Source: Alteromonadaceae bacterium XY-R5 (GTDB lineage Bacteria; Pseudomonadota; Gammaproteobacteria; Enterobacterales; Alteromonadaceae). From it: 64,000 nucleotides of DNA. Both the position numbers and the translations under genes were made by a program. Below, in pieces: positions 28,275 to 38,477 of the stretch. The stretch is from positions 1 to 64,000 of the forward strand of contig LXWE01000013.1 of NCBI GenBank assembly GCA_001660395.1, written 5' to 3'. Within the stretch, counting starts at the first letter, position 1, and the number at the start of each line of letters is the position of its first letter. The notes beneath the pieces are model-generated. The model saw only the letters and a program-made list of their open reading frames with translations. It did no database searches and was not told the origin of the DNA.

Positions 28275-29807
28275 ATGAGTGTAGAAAGCAATGCCGCTAA
28301 GGTAGTAGATCAGGAAAGTGGTAGCCGCGGTTTGGTCGCCATCTCTGTCATGCTGGCGACCATTATGCAGGCTCTGGATACTACGATCGCCAACGTTGCC
28401 CTGCCACATATGCAGGGTGCAGTGGGTGCCAGTCAGGACCAGATATCCTGGGTATTAACCTCTTATATCGTCGCGGCCGCTATCTTTATGCCGCTAACCG
28501 GATTCTTAAGCGCCCGTCTGGGCCGCAAACGTCTGTTTTTATGGTCTGTGGTTGGCTTTACACTGGCATCTATGCTCTGTGGTGCTGCCCAGTCACTGGA
28601 CCAAATTGTTCTGTTCCGGATGTTACAAGGTATCTTTGGTGCCGCGCTGGTCCCCTTGTCCCAATCAGTGTTGCTCGACACTTATCCCAAAGAACAACAC
28701 GGCGCGGCGATGGCCATGTGGGGTGTTGGCGTGATGTTAGGGCCGATTTTAGGCCCGTCACTGGGTGGTTGGCTAACGGAATACTATAACTGGCGTTGGG
28801 TGTTTTACATCAATCTGCCATTTGGTATTTTGGCGTGGCTTGGGATCATGACATTCGTGAAAGAAACACCGCTGAATAACAGCCGTAAATTCGATTTGCT
28901 CGGCTTTTTCCTGCTTAGCGTCGGCATAGGTTCGCTACAGATGATGCTGGATCGCGGTGAATCTCTCGACTGGTTTTCCAATCGCGAAATCGTTATCGAA
29001 ACTTTGATGGCCGTTGCCGCATTTTACCTGTTTGTGAGTCACATGCTGACCCACAGACATCCCTTTATCGACCCGGGTTTATTTAAAGATCGCAACTTCA
29101 GTGTCGGCCTGATATTTATGTTTATCGTCGGCATTATTCTGCTGGCGACCATGTCATTGCTACCACCTTTTATGCAAAATCTAATGGGCTATCCGGTGAT
29201 TGATGTGGGCATGGTCATGGCCCCAAGGGGACTAGGTACCATGGTCGCGATGATCACCGTAGGCAAACTATCCGGCAAAGTTGATCCGCGCTATAAAGTG
29301 CTACTTGGGTTATTACTGAATGCCCTGTCTATGTGGCAGATGACGCACTTCACCACAGATACCAGCACCAGCGAGATCATTGCCACAGGCGTGGTTCAGG
29401 GCTTTGGGTTAGGTTTTATTTTTGTGCCTTTAACCACTATCAGCTTCTCCACCATAGATGCGAAATATCGCAATGAAGGCACCGCTTTATTCAGTCTGGT
29501 GAGAAATATCGGCAGCAGTATCGGCATATCAATCGTGATGTGTTATCTGTCCCAACGCACTCAGATTAACCATGCTGCCTATACAAATTTTATCACTCCA
29601 TATAATAATGCACTGCAACAAGCCAACCAGATAGGACTGCTGGATAGCAGCTCTTCGACAGGTCTGGCGCAGATTAATCAGGCGGTAACCGCTCAGGCCG
29701 CAACCATGGCCTATTTACAGGATTTCCGTTTAATGATGTGGTTTGCCCTGGCAGCAATTCCGTTGTTACTGCTGTTACGCAAGCAACCTAATACGGCAAA
29801 AATCTGA
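28275..29807 (+). CDS. emrB: EmrB-like drug efflux transporter (MFS, DHA2 family)
   Basis: A 510-residue 14-helix proton antiporter. The motif LDTTIANVALPHMQG (residues about 35-49) is characteristic of DHA2 pumps, and SARLGRKRLFLWS is the conserved loop 2-3 motif A. Motif C appears as GVGVMLGPILGPSLGGWL. With EmrA and TolC it exports hydrophobic toxins from the cell. Last gene of the MarR-regulated operon; a terminator hairpin follows. Confidence 0.95.
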   Translation: MSVESNAAKVVDQESGSRGLVAISVMLATIMQALDTTIANVALPHMQGAVGASQDQISWVLTSYIVAAAIFMPLTGFLSARLGRKRLFLWSVVGFTLASMLCGAAQSLDQIVLFRMLQGIFGAALVPLSQSVLLDTYPKEQHGAAMAMWGVGVMLGPILGPSLGGWLTEYYNWRWVFYINLPFGILAWLGIMTFVKETPLNNSRKFDLLGFFLLSVGIGSLQMMLDRGESLDWFSNREIVIETLMAVAAFYLFVSHMLTHRHPFIDPGLFKDRNFSVGLIFMFIVGIILLATMSLLPPFMQNLMGYPVIDVGMVMAPRGLGTMVAMITVGKLSGKVDPRYKVLLGLLLNALSMWQMTHFTTDTSTSEIIATGVVQGFGLGFIFVPLTTISFSTIDAKYRNEGTALFSLVRNIGSSIGISIVMCYLSQRTQINHAAYTNFITPYNNALQQANQIGLLDSSSSTGLAQINQAVTAQAATMAYLQDFRLMMWFALAAIPLLLLLRKQPNTAKI

Positions 29808-29834
29808 ATCAAATCGCAGTTGCAGTTAGCACCA

Positions 29835-29876
29835 GAAAAAAACGCTCAGAAAGTAAACCTTCCTCGAGCGTTTTTA
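29835..29876. terminator. Bidirectional terminator between emrB and the AraC-type gene
   Basis: AAAAACGCTC and GAGCGTTTTT arms with an inner imperfect stem, between convergent genes. Confidence 0.8.
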
Positions 29877-29937
29877 TCTCACACTCACTTCCATTGGCTC
29901 AAAAGTAAGTCACTCAATTTGCACCTTGTTCGCAAAA

Positions 29938-30960
29938 TTACCGACGGGTTAAATCTCGCTGATGTTGCTTACGCCACGCCGATGGCGATAGCCCTTTGTT
30001 GCGTGTAAATGCGCGGCAAAAGTTACTGTAATCTGCATAACCCAACACATCCGCAACTAAGGTCAACTGCAACTGACTGGCCCCCAAATACCAACAGGCA
30101 TTGTTCATCCGAATCTCATTAACCAGTTGCTTAAATATCACACCCTGCTGTTGCAGCTTGCGTTGTAAGGTACGGGTGTGCAGATTCAGACAGTTGGCAA
30201 CCCATTCAATGTCGGCTCCCTTGGAACTTAGGTGTTGTTGAATCAATGCCATCACCTGTTGCAGCAAATCTTGCGGAGACACTCGATGTAACTGTTGCAA
30301 ATAGTCTGTCGCCACCTGCTTTAATCGGCTGTCTGACATTTGCAGGGTCTGCTCAAGAAAACCTTTTTCTAACACCAGTTGATCTTGTGGACAATCAAAT
30401 ATCACCTCAGCATCAAACACTCGCTGATAACAAGATAAGGGGGCAATGGCAGAATGGCCAAACTCGACGCGTAACAAACGGAATCTATGCCCTAACAGCA
30501 GTTTACCCAGCTGATAACAGGCACTCATGGCCAGTTCGTTAGCCTGGCGACCATCTGCGCCATGGTGAACAAGATCACCGCGTATGATCACCACTGTGTC
30601 TGCGTATTCGTGGAAATCCCAATATTCCGCCTGGTTATGCAAGACCATAAAGCCGCGTACCACCAGCATGGCTTCACGCATAGTCGTGCAATGTTGCAAA
30701 GCCACGCCCAACGCACCTAAATTCTGAACCTGCTGCATGGTGCCTAAACGTAAGCCAAAATCAGGACAGCTAAATTGCTCGGCGGCATCATTCAACAAAC
30801 GCACAAAGTCACTAAACAGCATACTGAGATCTGCCTGCCCTAACGCAGACGGGGTTAATTGATAGCCGTGCAAGAATATCTGCGGTTCACCACCTAACTG
30901 ACGAATCAAGCGATCGCATTGATTCAGGGCTGGCGTTTTTATCGTAAATTGCGGTTCCAT
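29938..30960 (-). CDS. AraC family transcriptional regulator
   Basis: A 340-residue regulator. Residues about 25-210 match the arabinose-binding-like N-terminal domain of OruR/ArgR-type AraC members (LGALGVALQHCTTMREAML). Residues about 240-335 form the two helix-turn-helix domain, with LNLHTRTLQRKLQQQG and ADVLGYADYSNFCRAFTRNKGLSPSAWR. I prefer the ATG at 30960 because AAGGG lies five bases upstream; the ATG at 30978 has none. It diverges from the amidohydrolase gene with a 109-base gap, so it probably regulates that gene. Confidence 0.9.
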   Translation of the reverse strand: MEPQFTIKTPALNQCDRLIRQLGGEPQIFLHGYQLTPSALGQADLSMLFSDFVRLLNDAAEQFSCPDFGLRLGTMQQVQNLGALGVALQHCTTMREAMLVVRGFMVLHNQAEYWDFHEYADTVVIIRGDLVHHGADGRQANELAMSACYQLGKLLLGHRFRLLRVEFGHSAIAPLSCYQRVFDAEVIFDCPQDQLVLEKGFLEQTLQMSDSRLKQVATDYLQQLHRVSPQDLLQQVMALIQQHLSSKGADIEWVANCLNLHTRTLQRKLQQQGVIFKQLVNEIRMNNACWYLGASQLQLTLVADVLGYADYSNFCRAFTRNKGLSPSAWRKQHQRDLTRR

Positions 30961-31069
30961 CTTTGCCCTTGCCTCCATCTTGAATGTGGCATGTCGTCAA
31001 ATGATAACTTCTTTACAAAAATTCAGCATAAAATGCACAATTAAATTACCCGCCATGGTTTAACTTACT

Positions 31070-32809
31070 ATGTCTAAATTCGATATTCTGATTGAAGGTG
31101 CACGTTATTTTGATGGCACAGGTGCTCCATCATCGATTCAAAACATTGCCATCCAAGACGGTCGTATCGTCTTAATCAGCGACTCGGAAATTGCACATAG
31201 TCAGGTTTCGCGCGTTATCCAAGCCGCAGGAAAATGGGTCATGCCAGGCTTTATTGATAGCCACACCCACTATGACGCAGAAATGATTGCCAGCCCCAGC
31301 CTGTCGGAGTCAGTGCGTCATGGCGTGACGACCGTCCTGATGGGCAGTTGCTCACTGAGCATGGTGTGCAGTGACGCAGAAGACGCTTCGGATATCTTCA
31401 CTCGGGTCGAAACCATTCCTCGGGAGCGGGTGCTGCCGATTTTGCAGCAACACAAATCCTGGAACAGTCCCACTGAATGGGTGGAGTACGTGAATAATCT
31501 GCCCCTGGGGCCTAATGTGGTCAGTCTGCTGGGACATAGCGATTTGCGTGTCAGCGTAATGGGCTTAGCGCGGGCAACCGATTTGTCTGTCAAACCCACA
31601 AACGCAGAAATGCAGGCCATGGAAGACAAACTGCGCGAGGCTCTGGAGGTTGGCTTTTTGGGGTTATCGACCATGTGCCTGAAATGGGACAAGATAGATG
31701 GCGACCGTGCCTGGTCAAAAAGCCTTCCTAGCACCTACGCGCGCTGGCATGAGATTTCCCGCTTACTCAAATGGGTACGCAAGTATAACCGGGTGCATCA
31801 GGGCGCCCCGAATGCCGCCACGCCCTTGCAAGTATTGCAGTATTTACGTGAATGTATTGGCTGGCTGCGCCGGCCACTCAAAACTACCCTGATCAGCCAG
31901 CTGGATTTAAAAGGCAGTGCCTATCTGAATAACCTGACGCGTTTTACTTCTTTTTTAACTAATCTGGTGCGCGGTGATTTTCGCTGGCAGGTGTTGCCCG
32001 CCCCTTTCACCGTATTTGCCGATGGTATAGATGTGGTGCTGTTTGAAGAATTTGGTGCCGGTGAAATGGCCCTGGATTTACGCGACCAAATCAAGCGTAA
32101 TAGGCTGCTTAAAGACGAGCAGTACCGCCGTCACTTCCGTAAGTTTTATGCCGAAAAATACAGCCCGCGTGTGTGGCAGCGGGATTTCTCTGATGCCATG
32201 ATCCTGGATTGCCCTGATACCAGTATTATCGGCAAAGATTTCGCCCAAGTTGCCGAGCAGCGCGGCATTCATGTGGTGGATTTGTTTCTCGACTTAGTGG
32301 TTGAATACGGCACTAAACTGCGCTGGTTCACTACCATAGGCAATCACCGTGAAACAGTGCTGAAACGTATCGTCAAAAATCCCCGTTCACTGATCACCTT
32401 TAGTGATGCTGGCGCGCATATTCGTAATATGGCCTTTTATAACCTGCCCTTACGCCTGCTTAAACTGGTGCAACAGTCCATCGATGACGATGAGGCCATC
32501 ATGACCATGGAACAAGCCATCTGGCGCGTCACTGGCGATCAGGCCGACTGGTTTGGTATCGAAGCCGGTAAAATTCGTCAAGGTGATCGTGCTGATGTTG
32601 TCGTGCTAGATCCAAACGGATTTGACCAGGATCTGAATCAGGTCACCTGGGCGGAAATGCAAAACTTTAATTTGCAGCGCCTGGTTAATCGCAATCCGGG
32701 GCTGGTGGAAACCGTGATCATTAATGGCAAACTGGCCGTCGACCAAGGGGAAGTGTTGCCAGAACTTGGCCAGCAACAGGGTTTTGGCCGCTTTTTGCCT
32801 GCACGCTGA
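31070..32809 (+). CDS. N-acyl-D-amino-acid deacylase-like amidohydrolase
   Basis: A 579-residue amidohydrolase-superfamily enzyme. The metal-binding motif is PGFIDSHTHYDAEM (residues about 56-69), and the family block SVRHGVTTVLMGSCSLSMV follows. Later motifs include GHSDLR, the FSDAGAHIRNM active-site aspartate and the C-terminal IRQGDRADVVVLDP. D-aminoacylases hydrolyse N-acyl-D-amino acids; related proteins act on other cyclic amides, so the substrate is inferred. Larger than the common 480-residue form, with an insertion in the middle. Divergent AraC-type gene is a candidate regulator. The promoter is not obvious. Confidence 0.85.
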   Translation: MSKFDILIEGARYFDGTGAPSSIQNIAIQDGRIVLISDSEIAHSQVSRVIQAAGKWVMPGFIDSHTHYDAEMIASPSLSESVRHGVTTVLMGSCSLSMVCSDAEDASDIFTRVETIPRERVLPILQQHKSWNSPTEWVEYVNNLPLGPNVVSLLGHSDLRVSVMGLARATDLSVKPTNAEMQAMEDKLREALEVGFLGLSTMCLKWDKIDGDRAWSKSLPSTYARWHEISRLLKWVRKYNRVHQGAPNAATPLQVLQYLRECIGWLRRPLKTTLISQLDLKGSAYLNNLTRFTSFLTNLVRGDFRWQVLPAPFTVFADGIDVVLFEEFGAGEMALDLRDQIKRNRLLKDEQYRRHFRKFYAEKYSPRVWQRDFSDAMILDCPDTSIIGKDFAQVAEQRGIHVVDLFLDLVVEYGTKLRWFTTIGNHRETVLKRIVKNPRSLITFSDAGAHIRNMAFYNLPLRLLKLVQQSIDDDEAIMTMEQAIWRVTGDQADWFGIEAGKIRQGDRADVVVLDPNGFDQDLNQVTWAEMQNFNLQRLVNRNPGLVETVIINGKLAVDQGEVLPELGQQQGFGRFLPAR

Positions 32810-32857
32810 CAGAGCGCCCAAGTAAGCACATTCCTGGATTTCATCTGTAGAAACAAG

Positions 32858-32882
32858 AAAGCCTTGCGATGCAAGGCTTTCA
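32858..32882. terminator. Bidirectional terminator between the amidohydrolase and guaA
   Basis: GAAAGCCTTGC and GCAAGGCTTTC are perfectly complementary across three bases, between convergent genes. T runs are short. Confidence 0.7.
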
Positions 32883-32902
32883 ATCATGAATCAGCTAATG
32901 GG

Positions 32903-34483
32903 TTATTCCCACTCAATGGTCGCTGGTGGTTTACCGGAAATATCGTAAACCACACGCGAGATGCCGTTCACTTCATTGATAATGCGGTTAGATACCTTAC
33001 CCAGGAAGTCATACGGCAGGTGTGCCCAGTGCGCGGTCATAAAGTCGATGGTTTCTACCGCACGTAGGGATACCACCCAGTCGTACTTACGGCCATCGCC
33101 CATTACGCCCACTGAACGTACTGGCAGGAACACGGTAAAGGCCTGGCTGACTTTATGATACAAGTCGGCAGCGTGCAGTTCTTCAATGAAGATAGCATCA
33201 GCGCGGCGCAGCAAATCACAGTATTCTTTTTTCACTTCACCCAGTACACGCACACCAAGACCCGGACCAGGGAATGGGTGACGGTACAGCATGTCGTATG
33301 GCAGACCCAGCTCTAAACCAATCTTGCGTACTTCGTCTTTAAACAGTTCGCGTAATGGTTCAACCAGGCCCATTTCCATATCGTCTGGCAAACCGCCAAC
33401 GTTATGGTGAGACTTGATCACATGGGCTTTACCGGTTTTCGATGCGGCAGATTCGATCACGTCTGGGTAAATAGTGCCTTGGGCTAACCACTTAGCACTT
33501 ACACGCTTCTTGGCTTCTTCATCGAACACTTCAACGAAAACGCGGCCAATGATCTTACGTTTGGCTTCTGGCTCGGCTTCGCCTTCCAGCGCAGTTAAGA
33601 AACGCTCTTCGGCATCCACTTTGATGATGTTCAAACCAAAGTGATCACCGAACATGTCCATCACCTGCTGACCTTCGTTCAGGCGCAGCAAGCCGTTATC
33701 CACGAATACACAAGTTAGCTTGTCACCGATGGCACGGTGCACCAGCATAGCCACCACAGAAGAATCCACACCACCAGACAGACCCAGGATCACTTCGTCG
33801 TCACCGACCTGTTCTTTAATCCGGGCGATGGCGTCTTCGATAATGGTTTCAGGGGTCCACAGCTTTTCACAGCCACAAATGTCCATAACAAAGTGGCTCA
33901 GCAAACGCTGGCCCTGACGGGTATGGGTCACTTCCGGATGGAACTGTACACCGTAGAATTGCTTCTCTGGGTGATACATAGCAGCAAACGGACAGCTGTC
34001 GGTTTTCGCTGTGGTAATAAAGCCTTCTGGAATGGCCGACACTTTGTCACCGTGGCTCATCCACACGTCCAGCAAGGCATTGCCATTACTGCCGATATGA
34101 TCTTCAATATTGGCCAGCAACGGGTTGTTTTCCAGCACTTCTACCTGCGCATAACCAAACTCACGCAGGTCGCTAGAACCTTGCACTGCACCACCCAATT
34201 GGTGTGCCATGGTTTGCATGCCGTAACATACGCCCAGTACCGGCACACCGGCTTTAAATACGTACTGAGGTGCACGCGGCGAACCGGCTTCGGTTACCGA
34301 CTCCGGACCACCAGAAAGGATAATACCGTTTGGTGCAAACTCACGGATTTGCTCTTCTGTGACGTCCCATGCCCACAGCTCACAGTAAACACCAATCTCA
34401 CGCACGCGTCGGGCAATCAGTTGGGTATATTGCGAACCGAAGTCCAGGATCAAGATACGTTGGTCATGTATATTCGTGGTCAT
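32903..34483 (-). CDS. guaA: GMP synthase (glutamine-hydrolysing)
   Basis: A 526-residue enzyme converting XMP to GMP with ATP and glutamine. The class I glutaminase domain has its catalytic cysteine in [17 protein letters not shown] and the His-Glu pair in HPEVTHT. The PP-loop is [13 protein letters not shown], and the dimerisation domain ends PPATIEWE. The reading frame extends upstream to 34510, but [20 protein letters not shown] at 34483 is the family start. It follows guaB by 69 bases that contain a strong hairpin. Confidence 0.97.
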   Translation of the reverse strand: MTTNIHDQRILILDFGSQYTQLIARRVREIGVYCELWAWDVTEEQIREFAPNGIILSGGPESVTEAGSPRAPQYVFKAGVPVLGVCYGMQTMAHQLGGAVQGSSDLREFGYAQVEVLENNPLLANIEDHIGSNGNALLDVWMSHGDKVSAIPEGFITTAKTDSCPFAAMYHPEKQFYGVQFHPEVTHTRQGQRLLSHFVMDICGCEKLWTPETIIEDAIARIKEQVGDDEVILGLSGGVDSSVVAMLVHRAIGDKLTCVFVDNGLLRLNEGQQVMDMFGDHFGLNIIKVDAEERFLTALEGEAEPEAKRKIIGRVFVEVFDEEAKKRVSAKWLAQGTIYPDVIESAASKTGKAHVIKSHHNVGGLPDDMEMGLVEPLRELFKDEVRKIGLELGLPYDMLYRHPFPGPGLGVRVLGEVKKEYCDLLRRADAIFIEELHAADLYHKVSQAFTVFLPVRSVGVMGDGRKYDWVVSLRAVETIDFMTAHWAHLPYDFLGKVSNRIINEVNGISRVVYDISGKPPATIEWE

Positions 34484-34505
34484 TAGCGTTACCAGTATTA
34501 ATAAA

Positions 34506-34538
34506 AACAAAGCAGGCTGACCGAGGTCAGCCTGCTTA
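34506..34538 (-). terminator. Perfect hairpin between guaB and guaA, terminator or attenuator
   Basis: AGCAGGCTGACC and GGTCAGCCTGCT form a 12-bp perfect stem with a two-base centre. On the minus strand it runs into TTTGTTTTTATT. It is fully inside the guaBA operon. Confidence 0.85.
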
Positions 34539-34552
34539 CAGAACTTAAAATA

Positions 34553-36022
34553 TTAGCCCAGACGGTAGTTTGGCGCTTCTTTAGTGATGGTCACATCATG
34601 TACGTGAGACTCACCCATGCCTGCCGCAGTTACTTTTACAAACATTGGCTTAGTACGCAATTCTTCAATAGTGGCGCACCCGGTCAGACCCATGGCAGAA
34701 CGCAAGCCACCCATTTGCTGGTGAATAATGTTCGCGATTGGACCTTTATAGGCCACACGGCCTTCAATGCCTTCTGGTACCAGTTTTTCCGCGTTTTTGC
34801 TGTCCTGGAAGTAACGATCAGAAGAACCATTGCTTTGGTTCATGGCGCCCAGAGACCCCATACCACGGTAAGATTTGTAGTAACGGCCCTGATACAGTTC
34901 CACTTCACCCGGTGCTTCTTCGGTACCGGCAAGCATTGAACCAACCATGACGGAACTTGCACCAGCAACCAGCGCTTTGGCGATGTCACCAGAGAATCGA
35001 ATACCACCATCGGCGATAACAGGAATACCTGTACCTTCAAGGGCAGCAACGGCATCTGACACAGCCGTAATTTGTGGCACACCACAACCAGTAACGATAC
35101 GGGTAGTACAAATAGAACCTGGGCCAATACCCACTTTCACCGCATCAACACCTGCATCAGCAAGGGCTTTAGCACCTTCGCCGGTAGCCACGTTACCTGC
35201 GATCAGTTGTAAATTAGGATAGTCAGCACGCACTTTTTTCACACGATCGATAACACCCTGCGAATGACCATGAGAAGTATCAATCAGTAATACGTCAACA
35301 CCCGCTTCAACCAACAGCGCAATACGCTCATCAGTACCTGCGCCAACGCTAACAGCGGCACCTACGCGCAAACGACCAAGCTTGTCTTTACAGGCGTTAG
35401 GCTTGCTTTCAGCTTTTTGGAAATCTTTAACTGTGATTAGACCTTTCAGTTTAAAGGCTTCGTCTACCACCAGAATTTTTTCGATGCGGTGTTCGTGCAT
35501 CAGTTCCAGTACGTTTTCAGACACTTCGCCTTCTTTAGCGGTAACTAAACGCTCTTTAGGCGTCATTACGCTGGAAACAGGGCGATCTAAACGGGTTTCA
35601 AAACGCAGGTCTCGGCCGGTAACGATACCGACCAGATTTTTATCTTCATCAACAACTGGGAAACCAGAAAAACCGTGCTGTTTAGCCAGTGCATTTACAT
35701 CCGCAATCGTTGCTTCCGGGTGCACGGTAACAGGGTCAGAGACCACACCGCTTTCATATTTCTTTACCATACGCACATGTTCAGCCTGTTGCTCAGGAGA
35801 CATGTTTTTATGGATAAACCCAATGCCGCCTTCCTGCGCCAAGGCAATTGCCAGACGCGCTTCGGAAACGGTGTCCATCGCTGCAGAAATCAGAGGGATA
35901 TTCAGGGTTACACCGCGAGTCAACTTGGTACGCAAGTCTGCGGTATGAGGGAGGACGGTTGAGTGACCAGGCACTAACAACACATCATCGAAAGTAAGGG
36001 CTTCTTTAGCAATCCTCAACAT
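34553..36022 (-). CDS. guaB: IMP dehydrogenase
   Basis: A 489-residue NAD-dependent enzyme making XMP from IMP, the committed step to GMP. The barrel begins [23 protein letters not shown]-domain pair occupies residues about 95-205, and the catalytic cysteine loop is [15 protein letters not shown]. The flap carries [20 protein letters not shown]. Length is standard. The upstream promoter has a GC-rich discriminator. Cotranscription with guaA is the usual arrangement, here modulated by an intergenic hairpin. Confidence 0.98.
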   Translation of the reverse strand: MLRIAKEALTFDDVLLVPGHSTVLPHTADLRTKLTRGVTLNIPLISAAMDTVSEARLAIALAQEGGIGFIHKNMSPEQQAEHVRMVKKYESGVVSDPVTVHPEATIADVNALAKQHGFSGFPVVDEDKNLVGIVTGRDLRFETRLDRPVSSVMTPKERLVTAKEGEVSENVLELMHEHRIEKILVVDEAFKLKGLITVKDFQKAESKPNACKDKLGRLRVGAAVSVGAGTDERIALLVEAGVDVLLIDTSHGHSQGVIDRVKKVRADYPNLQLIAGNVATGEGAKALADAGVDAVKVGIGPGSICTTRIVTGCGVPQITAVSDAVAALEGTGIPVIADGGIRFSGDIAKALVAGASSVMVGSMLAGTEEAPGEVELYQGRYYKSYRGMGSLGAMNQSNGSSDRYFQDSKNAEKLVPEGIEGRVAYKGPIANIIHQQMGGLRSAMGLTGCATIEELRTKPMFVKVTAAGMGESHVHDVTITKEAPNYRLG

Positions 36023-36062
36023 GCAACAATACCTTTAAATGGTGGGGTTTAGTTGCGGCGCA

Positions 36063-36091
36063 ATTGTAGCCGTTTTGTGGTTTCAGGTAAA
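36063..36091 (-). promoter_or_regulatory. guaB promoter with GC-rich discriminator
   Basis: On the minus strand TTTACC and TACAAT are 17 bases apart, then TGCGCCGC. GC-rich discriminators at guaB are known to be under stringent control in E. coli. The start codon is about 40 bases downstream. Confidence 0.7.
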
Positions 36092-36136
36092 CTCCTAGCC
36101 TCGAAGAATAATGAAAACTTTTTTGTACGGATCAGC

Positions 36137-37498
36137 ATGTTTACTTCTGCCGCGCCATCGCGGGACATTTTTACGGTCAGCAAGCTCAATCGACTGGCCA
36201 AGACCATTCTTGAAAGTGAAATTGGTCAAATTTGGCTAAGCGCTGAAATCTCAAATTTCGTTGCCGCGGCCTCCGGGCACTGGTATTTCACCCTTAAAGA
36301 TCAGCGCGCCCAAGTACGCGCGGCTATGTTTAAAGGCTCACAGCGCAGAGTCATGCAGCCCCCTAAAAATGGTGACAAGGTGCTAGTGCGTGCCAGTATC
36401 AGCCTGTATGAACCCCGTGGTGACTATCAGTTAATTGTTGAACACCTGGAACCCGAAGGCGAAGGTCTGTTAAAACAGCAATTCGAACAACTTAAAATTA
36501 AACTCTCGGCTGAGGGCTTATTTGCTCAGCAAAATAAACAGCCATTGCCATCTGACATCCGCAAAGTGGGCGTAGTTACCTCGGCAACGGGGGCTGCCTT
36601 GCACGATATTCTGACCGTGTTGAACCGCCGTAACCCTACTCTTGAGGTCATTGTTTACCCAACTCAGGTTCAGGGTAACATCGCTACCGCGCAAATTTGT
36701 CAGGCCATTGAAATCGCCAATGTGCGAAATGAAGTAGACGTATTGATCGTCGGTCGTGGCGGCGGTTCGTTAGAAGACCTTTGGTGCTTTAATGAAGAAG
36801 CCTTAGCACGGGCAATATTTGCATCTCAGCTTCCCGTGATCAGTGCTGTCGGTCACGAAGTGGATGTGACGATTGCAGACTTTGTTGCAGATTTGCGCGC
36901 CCCCACGCCATCAGCCGCAGCGGAACTGGTCAGCCGGGATCGCAACGAAGTACTTGAAGGACTCAATCAGCTGCGCCAGCGTCTGCTGCAAACAATGAGA
37001 ACTCGCTTTAGCGCTTTACAGCAGCAACTGAATCATCAGGAACATCGTCTTCAGCAACAACACCCTAAGCGCCAGTTAAGCGCCCAGTATCAGCGAATCG
37101 ACCAGTTGGAAATGCGCTTGCACAGTTTGATGGACAAACGCCTTCACCTCGCGCAGCAATTTGCGACGAATTTGCGAAATCGATTACAACAGCGCTCACC
37201 GAGCAACCAGTTGCAGCGACAGCAAGCCAAAGTCGAGCAACTTCAGCAAAATCTTGGATATGCAATGGTATCCGCACTGAAATCTCAGCAGGCCAGATTA
37301 GGAGCAGCAGCCAAACTATTGGATACCGTCAGCCCACTTTCAACTCTGGCGCGAGGCTATAGTATCAGCTTTAAAGGGGATGAACTGCTCAAGAGTGTGT
37401 CCCAGCTGCAGCCGGGTGACATTATTACGAACCGTCTTACGGATGGTGTAGTAGACAGCCAGATACTGGCAATACGTAGTGGCAAAACGGATAGCTAA
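36137..37498 (+). CDS. xseA: Exodeoxyribonuclease VII large subunit
   Basis: A 453-residue nuclease subunit that, with XseB, degrades single-stranded DNA. The N-terminal OB fold includes [24 protein letters not shown]. The catalytic region carries [32 protein letters not shown] and [18 protein letters not shown] long glutamine-rich coiled coil follows (residues about 265-400). The frame opens at 36053, but the ATG at 36137 begins [20 protein letters not shown], the normal start. The small subunit xseB is not in the window. Divergent from guaB. Confidence 0.97.
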   Translation: MFTSAAPSRDIFTVSKLNRLAKTILESEIGQIWLSAEISNFVAAASGHWYFTLKDQRAQVRAAMFKGSQRRVMQPPKNGDKVLVRASISLYEPRGDYQLIVEHLEPEGEGLLKQQFEQLKIKLSAEGLFAQQNKQPLPSDIRKVGVVTSATGAALHDILTVLNRRNPTLEVIVYPTQVQGNIATAQICQAIEIANVRNEVDVLIVGRGGGSLEDLWCFNEEALARAIFASQLPVISAVGHEVDVTIADFVADLRAPTPSAAAELVSRDRNEVLEGLNQLRQRLLQTMRTRFSALQQQLNHQEHRLQQQHPKRQLSAQYQRIDQLEMRLHSLMDKRLHLAQQFATNLRNRLQQRSPSNQLQRQQAKVEQLQQNLGYAMVSALKSQQARLGAAAKLLDTVSPLSTLARGYSISFKGDELLKSVSQLQPGDIITNRLTDGVVDSQILAIRSGKTDS

Positions 37499-37525
37499 TC
37501 ATTTACCATGTTCGCTTCAATCGGA

Positions 37526-37554
37526 GAACTAATTTAGGCAATCTAAATTAGTTC
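37526..37554. repeat. Perfect inverted repeat downstream of xseA
   Basis: GAACTAATTTAG and CTAAATTAGTTC, 12-bp perfect arms around five bases. It has no T run on either side, so it is not a classic terminator. It may be a protein-binding site or an RNA 3'-end structure. Confidence 0.7.
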
Positions 37555-37678
37555 CCTTATCCATATAAATTTATCTCAGAATCCCCGTCATTCCCCGCAT
37601 TTTACTTTTTGCGATAAGCATCAAACATGTAAAATACATTCTCGTATGTAAGTTTCTTATTTGGTTCGCGAGGAACTC

Positions 37679-38431
37679 ATGTCCAACACTCAACTATTGG
37701 AACAATTACGCGGGCACTTTCCTTCACATAAATTTGCTGCAGAACATTTACACCAGCTGCATAAAGGCCGTTTTGCGAATGCCATAGTGTATCGTTATCA
37801 GCACGACAACCTGGATATAGTGATAAAGGATTTTCATCATAGTCCCTGGTTTGTGCGCAAAAGCGTAGCAAAGATGTTTGTCAATCAGGAAGTGAAAGCC
37901 CTGACCCGCTTGCAAGGTATCCCAGGCATCAGTCGCCACTGCTATCGATTGTCTGAGCTAGGTATGGCATATCCTTATGTCGCTGGCACGCCTTTAAGGA
38001 CACTGGCGAAAGAGGGAAAAGTGCTGTCAGAAAGCTTTTTCCGGCAAATGGAAAAAATGGTCGCAGCCATGCACAGACGAGGAATAGTGCACCTGGATTT
38101 GCGTAATCTGGGTAATGTACTTTGCACAGAGCAAGGGACACCGCATTTCATCGACTTTCAGTCTGCAATTGGCTATCGCCGCTTTCCCCGCTGGCTTCAA
38201 CGTTTTATGCGAGGTTCTGACTTATCTGGCGCTTATAAAGCCTGGAAAAAACTCGGCAATACCCCCCTGCCGGCAGAGAAGGCACAATTTTTTGAACGCT
38301 ATAACCAAGTGCGAAAACGCTGGATTTTCAGAGGCTATCCCATACATCGCGCCCAGGTGCGTCTGCATGCCTTTGCGACGCAGATATTAAGCTTCGAATT
38401 TGTGCGCAATATCTTCGAGAAGTTTCTATGA
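37679..38431 (+). CDS. Small lipopolysaccharide-kinase/RIO-like protein kinase
   Basis: A 250-residue protein with a reduced kinase fold. The catalytic loop is HLDLRNLGNVL (residues about 142-152), matching HxDL...N, and the metal-binding aspartate is in HFIDFQSAIG. The phosphate-anchoring lysine is probably in IVIKDFHHS near residue 46. Members of the Kdo/WaaP/InaA group phosphorylate lipopolysaccharide core sugars or act as regulatory kinases; I cannot decide which. The ATG at 37679 has AGGA five bases upstream, better than the in-frame TTG at 37661. No transmembrane segment. Confidence 0.75.
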   Translation: MSNTQLLEQLRGHFPSHKFAAEHLHQLHKGRFANAIVYRYQHDNLDIVIKDFHHSPWFVRKSVAKMFVNQEVKALTRLQGIPGISRHCYRLSELGMAYPYVAGTPLRTLAKEGKVLSESFFRQMEKMVAAMHRRGIVHLDLRNLGNVLCTEQGTPHFIDFQSAIGYRRFPRWLQRFMRGSDLSGAYKAWKKLGNTPLPAEKAQFFERYNQVRKRWIFRGYPIHRAQVRLHAFATQILSFEFVRNIFEKFL

Positions 38432-38448
38432 CACCTATACGATAAGAA

Positions 38449-38476
38449 CAAAAAAGGCGCCTTAGCGCCTTTTTTC
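38449..38476. terminator. Bidirectional terminator between the kinase-like gene and der
   Basis: AAAAAAGGCGC and GCGCCTTTTTT arms around a two-to-four base loop, between convergent genes. Confidence 0.9.
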
Positions 38477-38477
38477 A

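Noticed and set aside
33737-34486. A 249-codon plus-strand frame opposite guaA
   Set aside because: Antisense shadow of a well conserved gene; no start signal or family resemblance.
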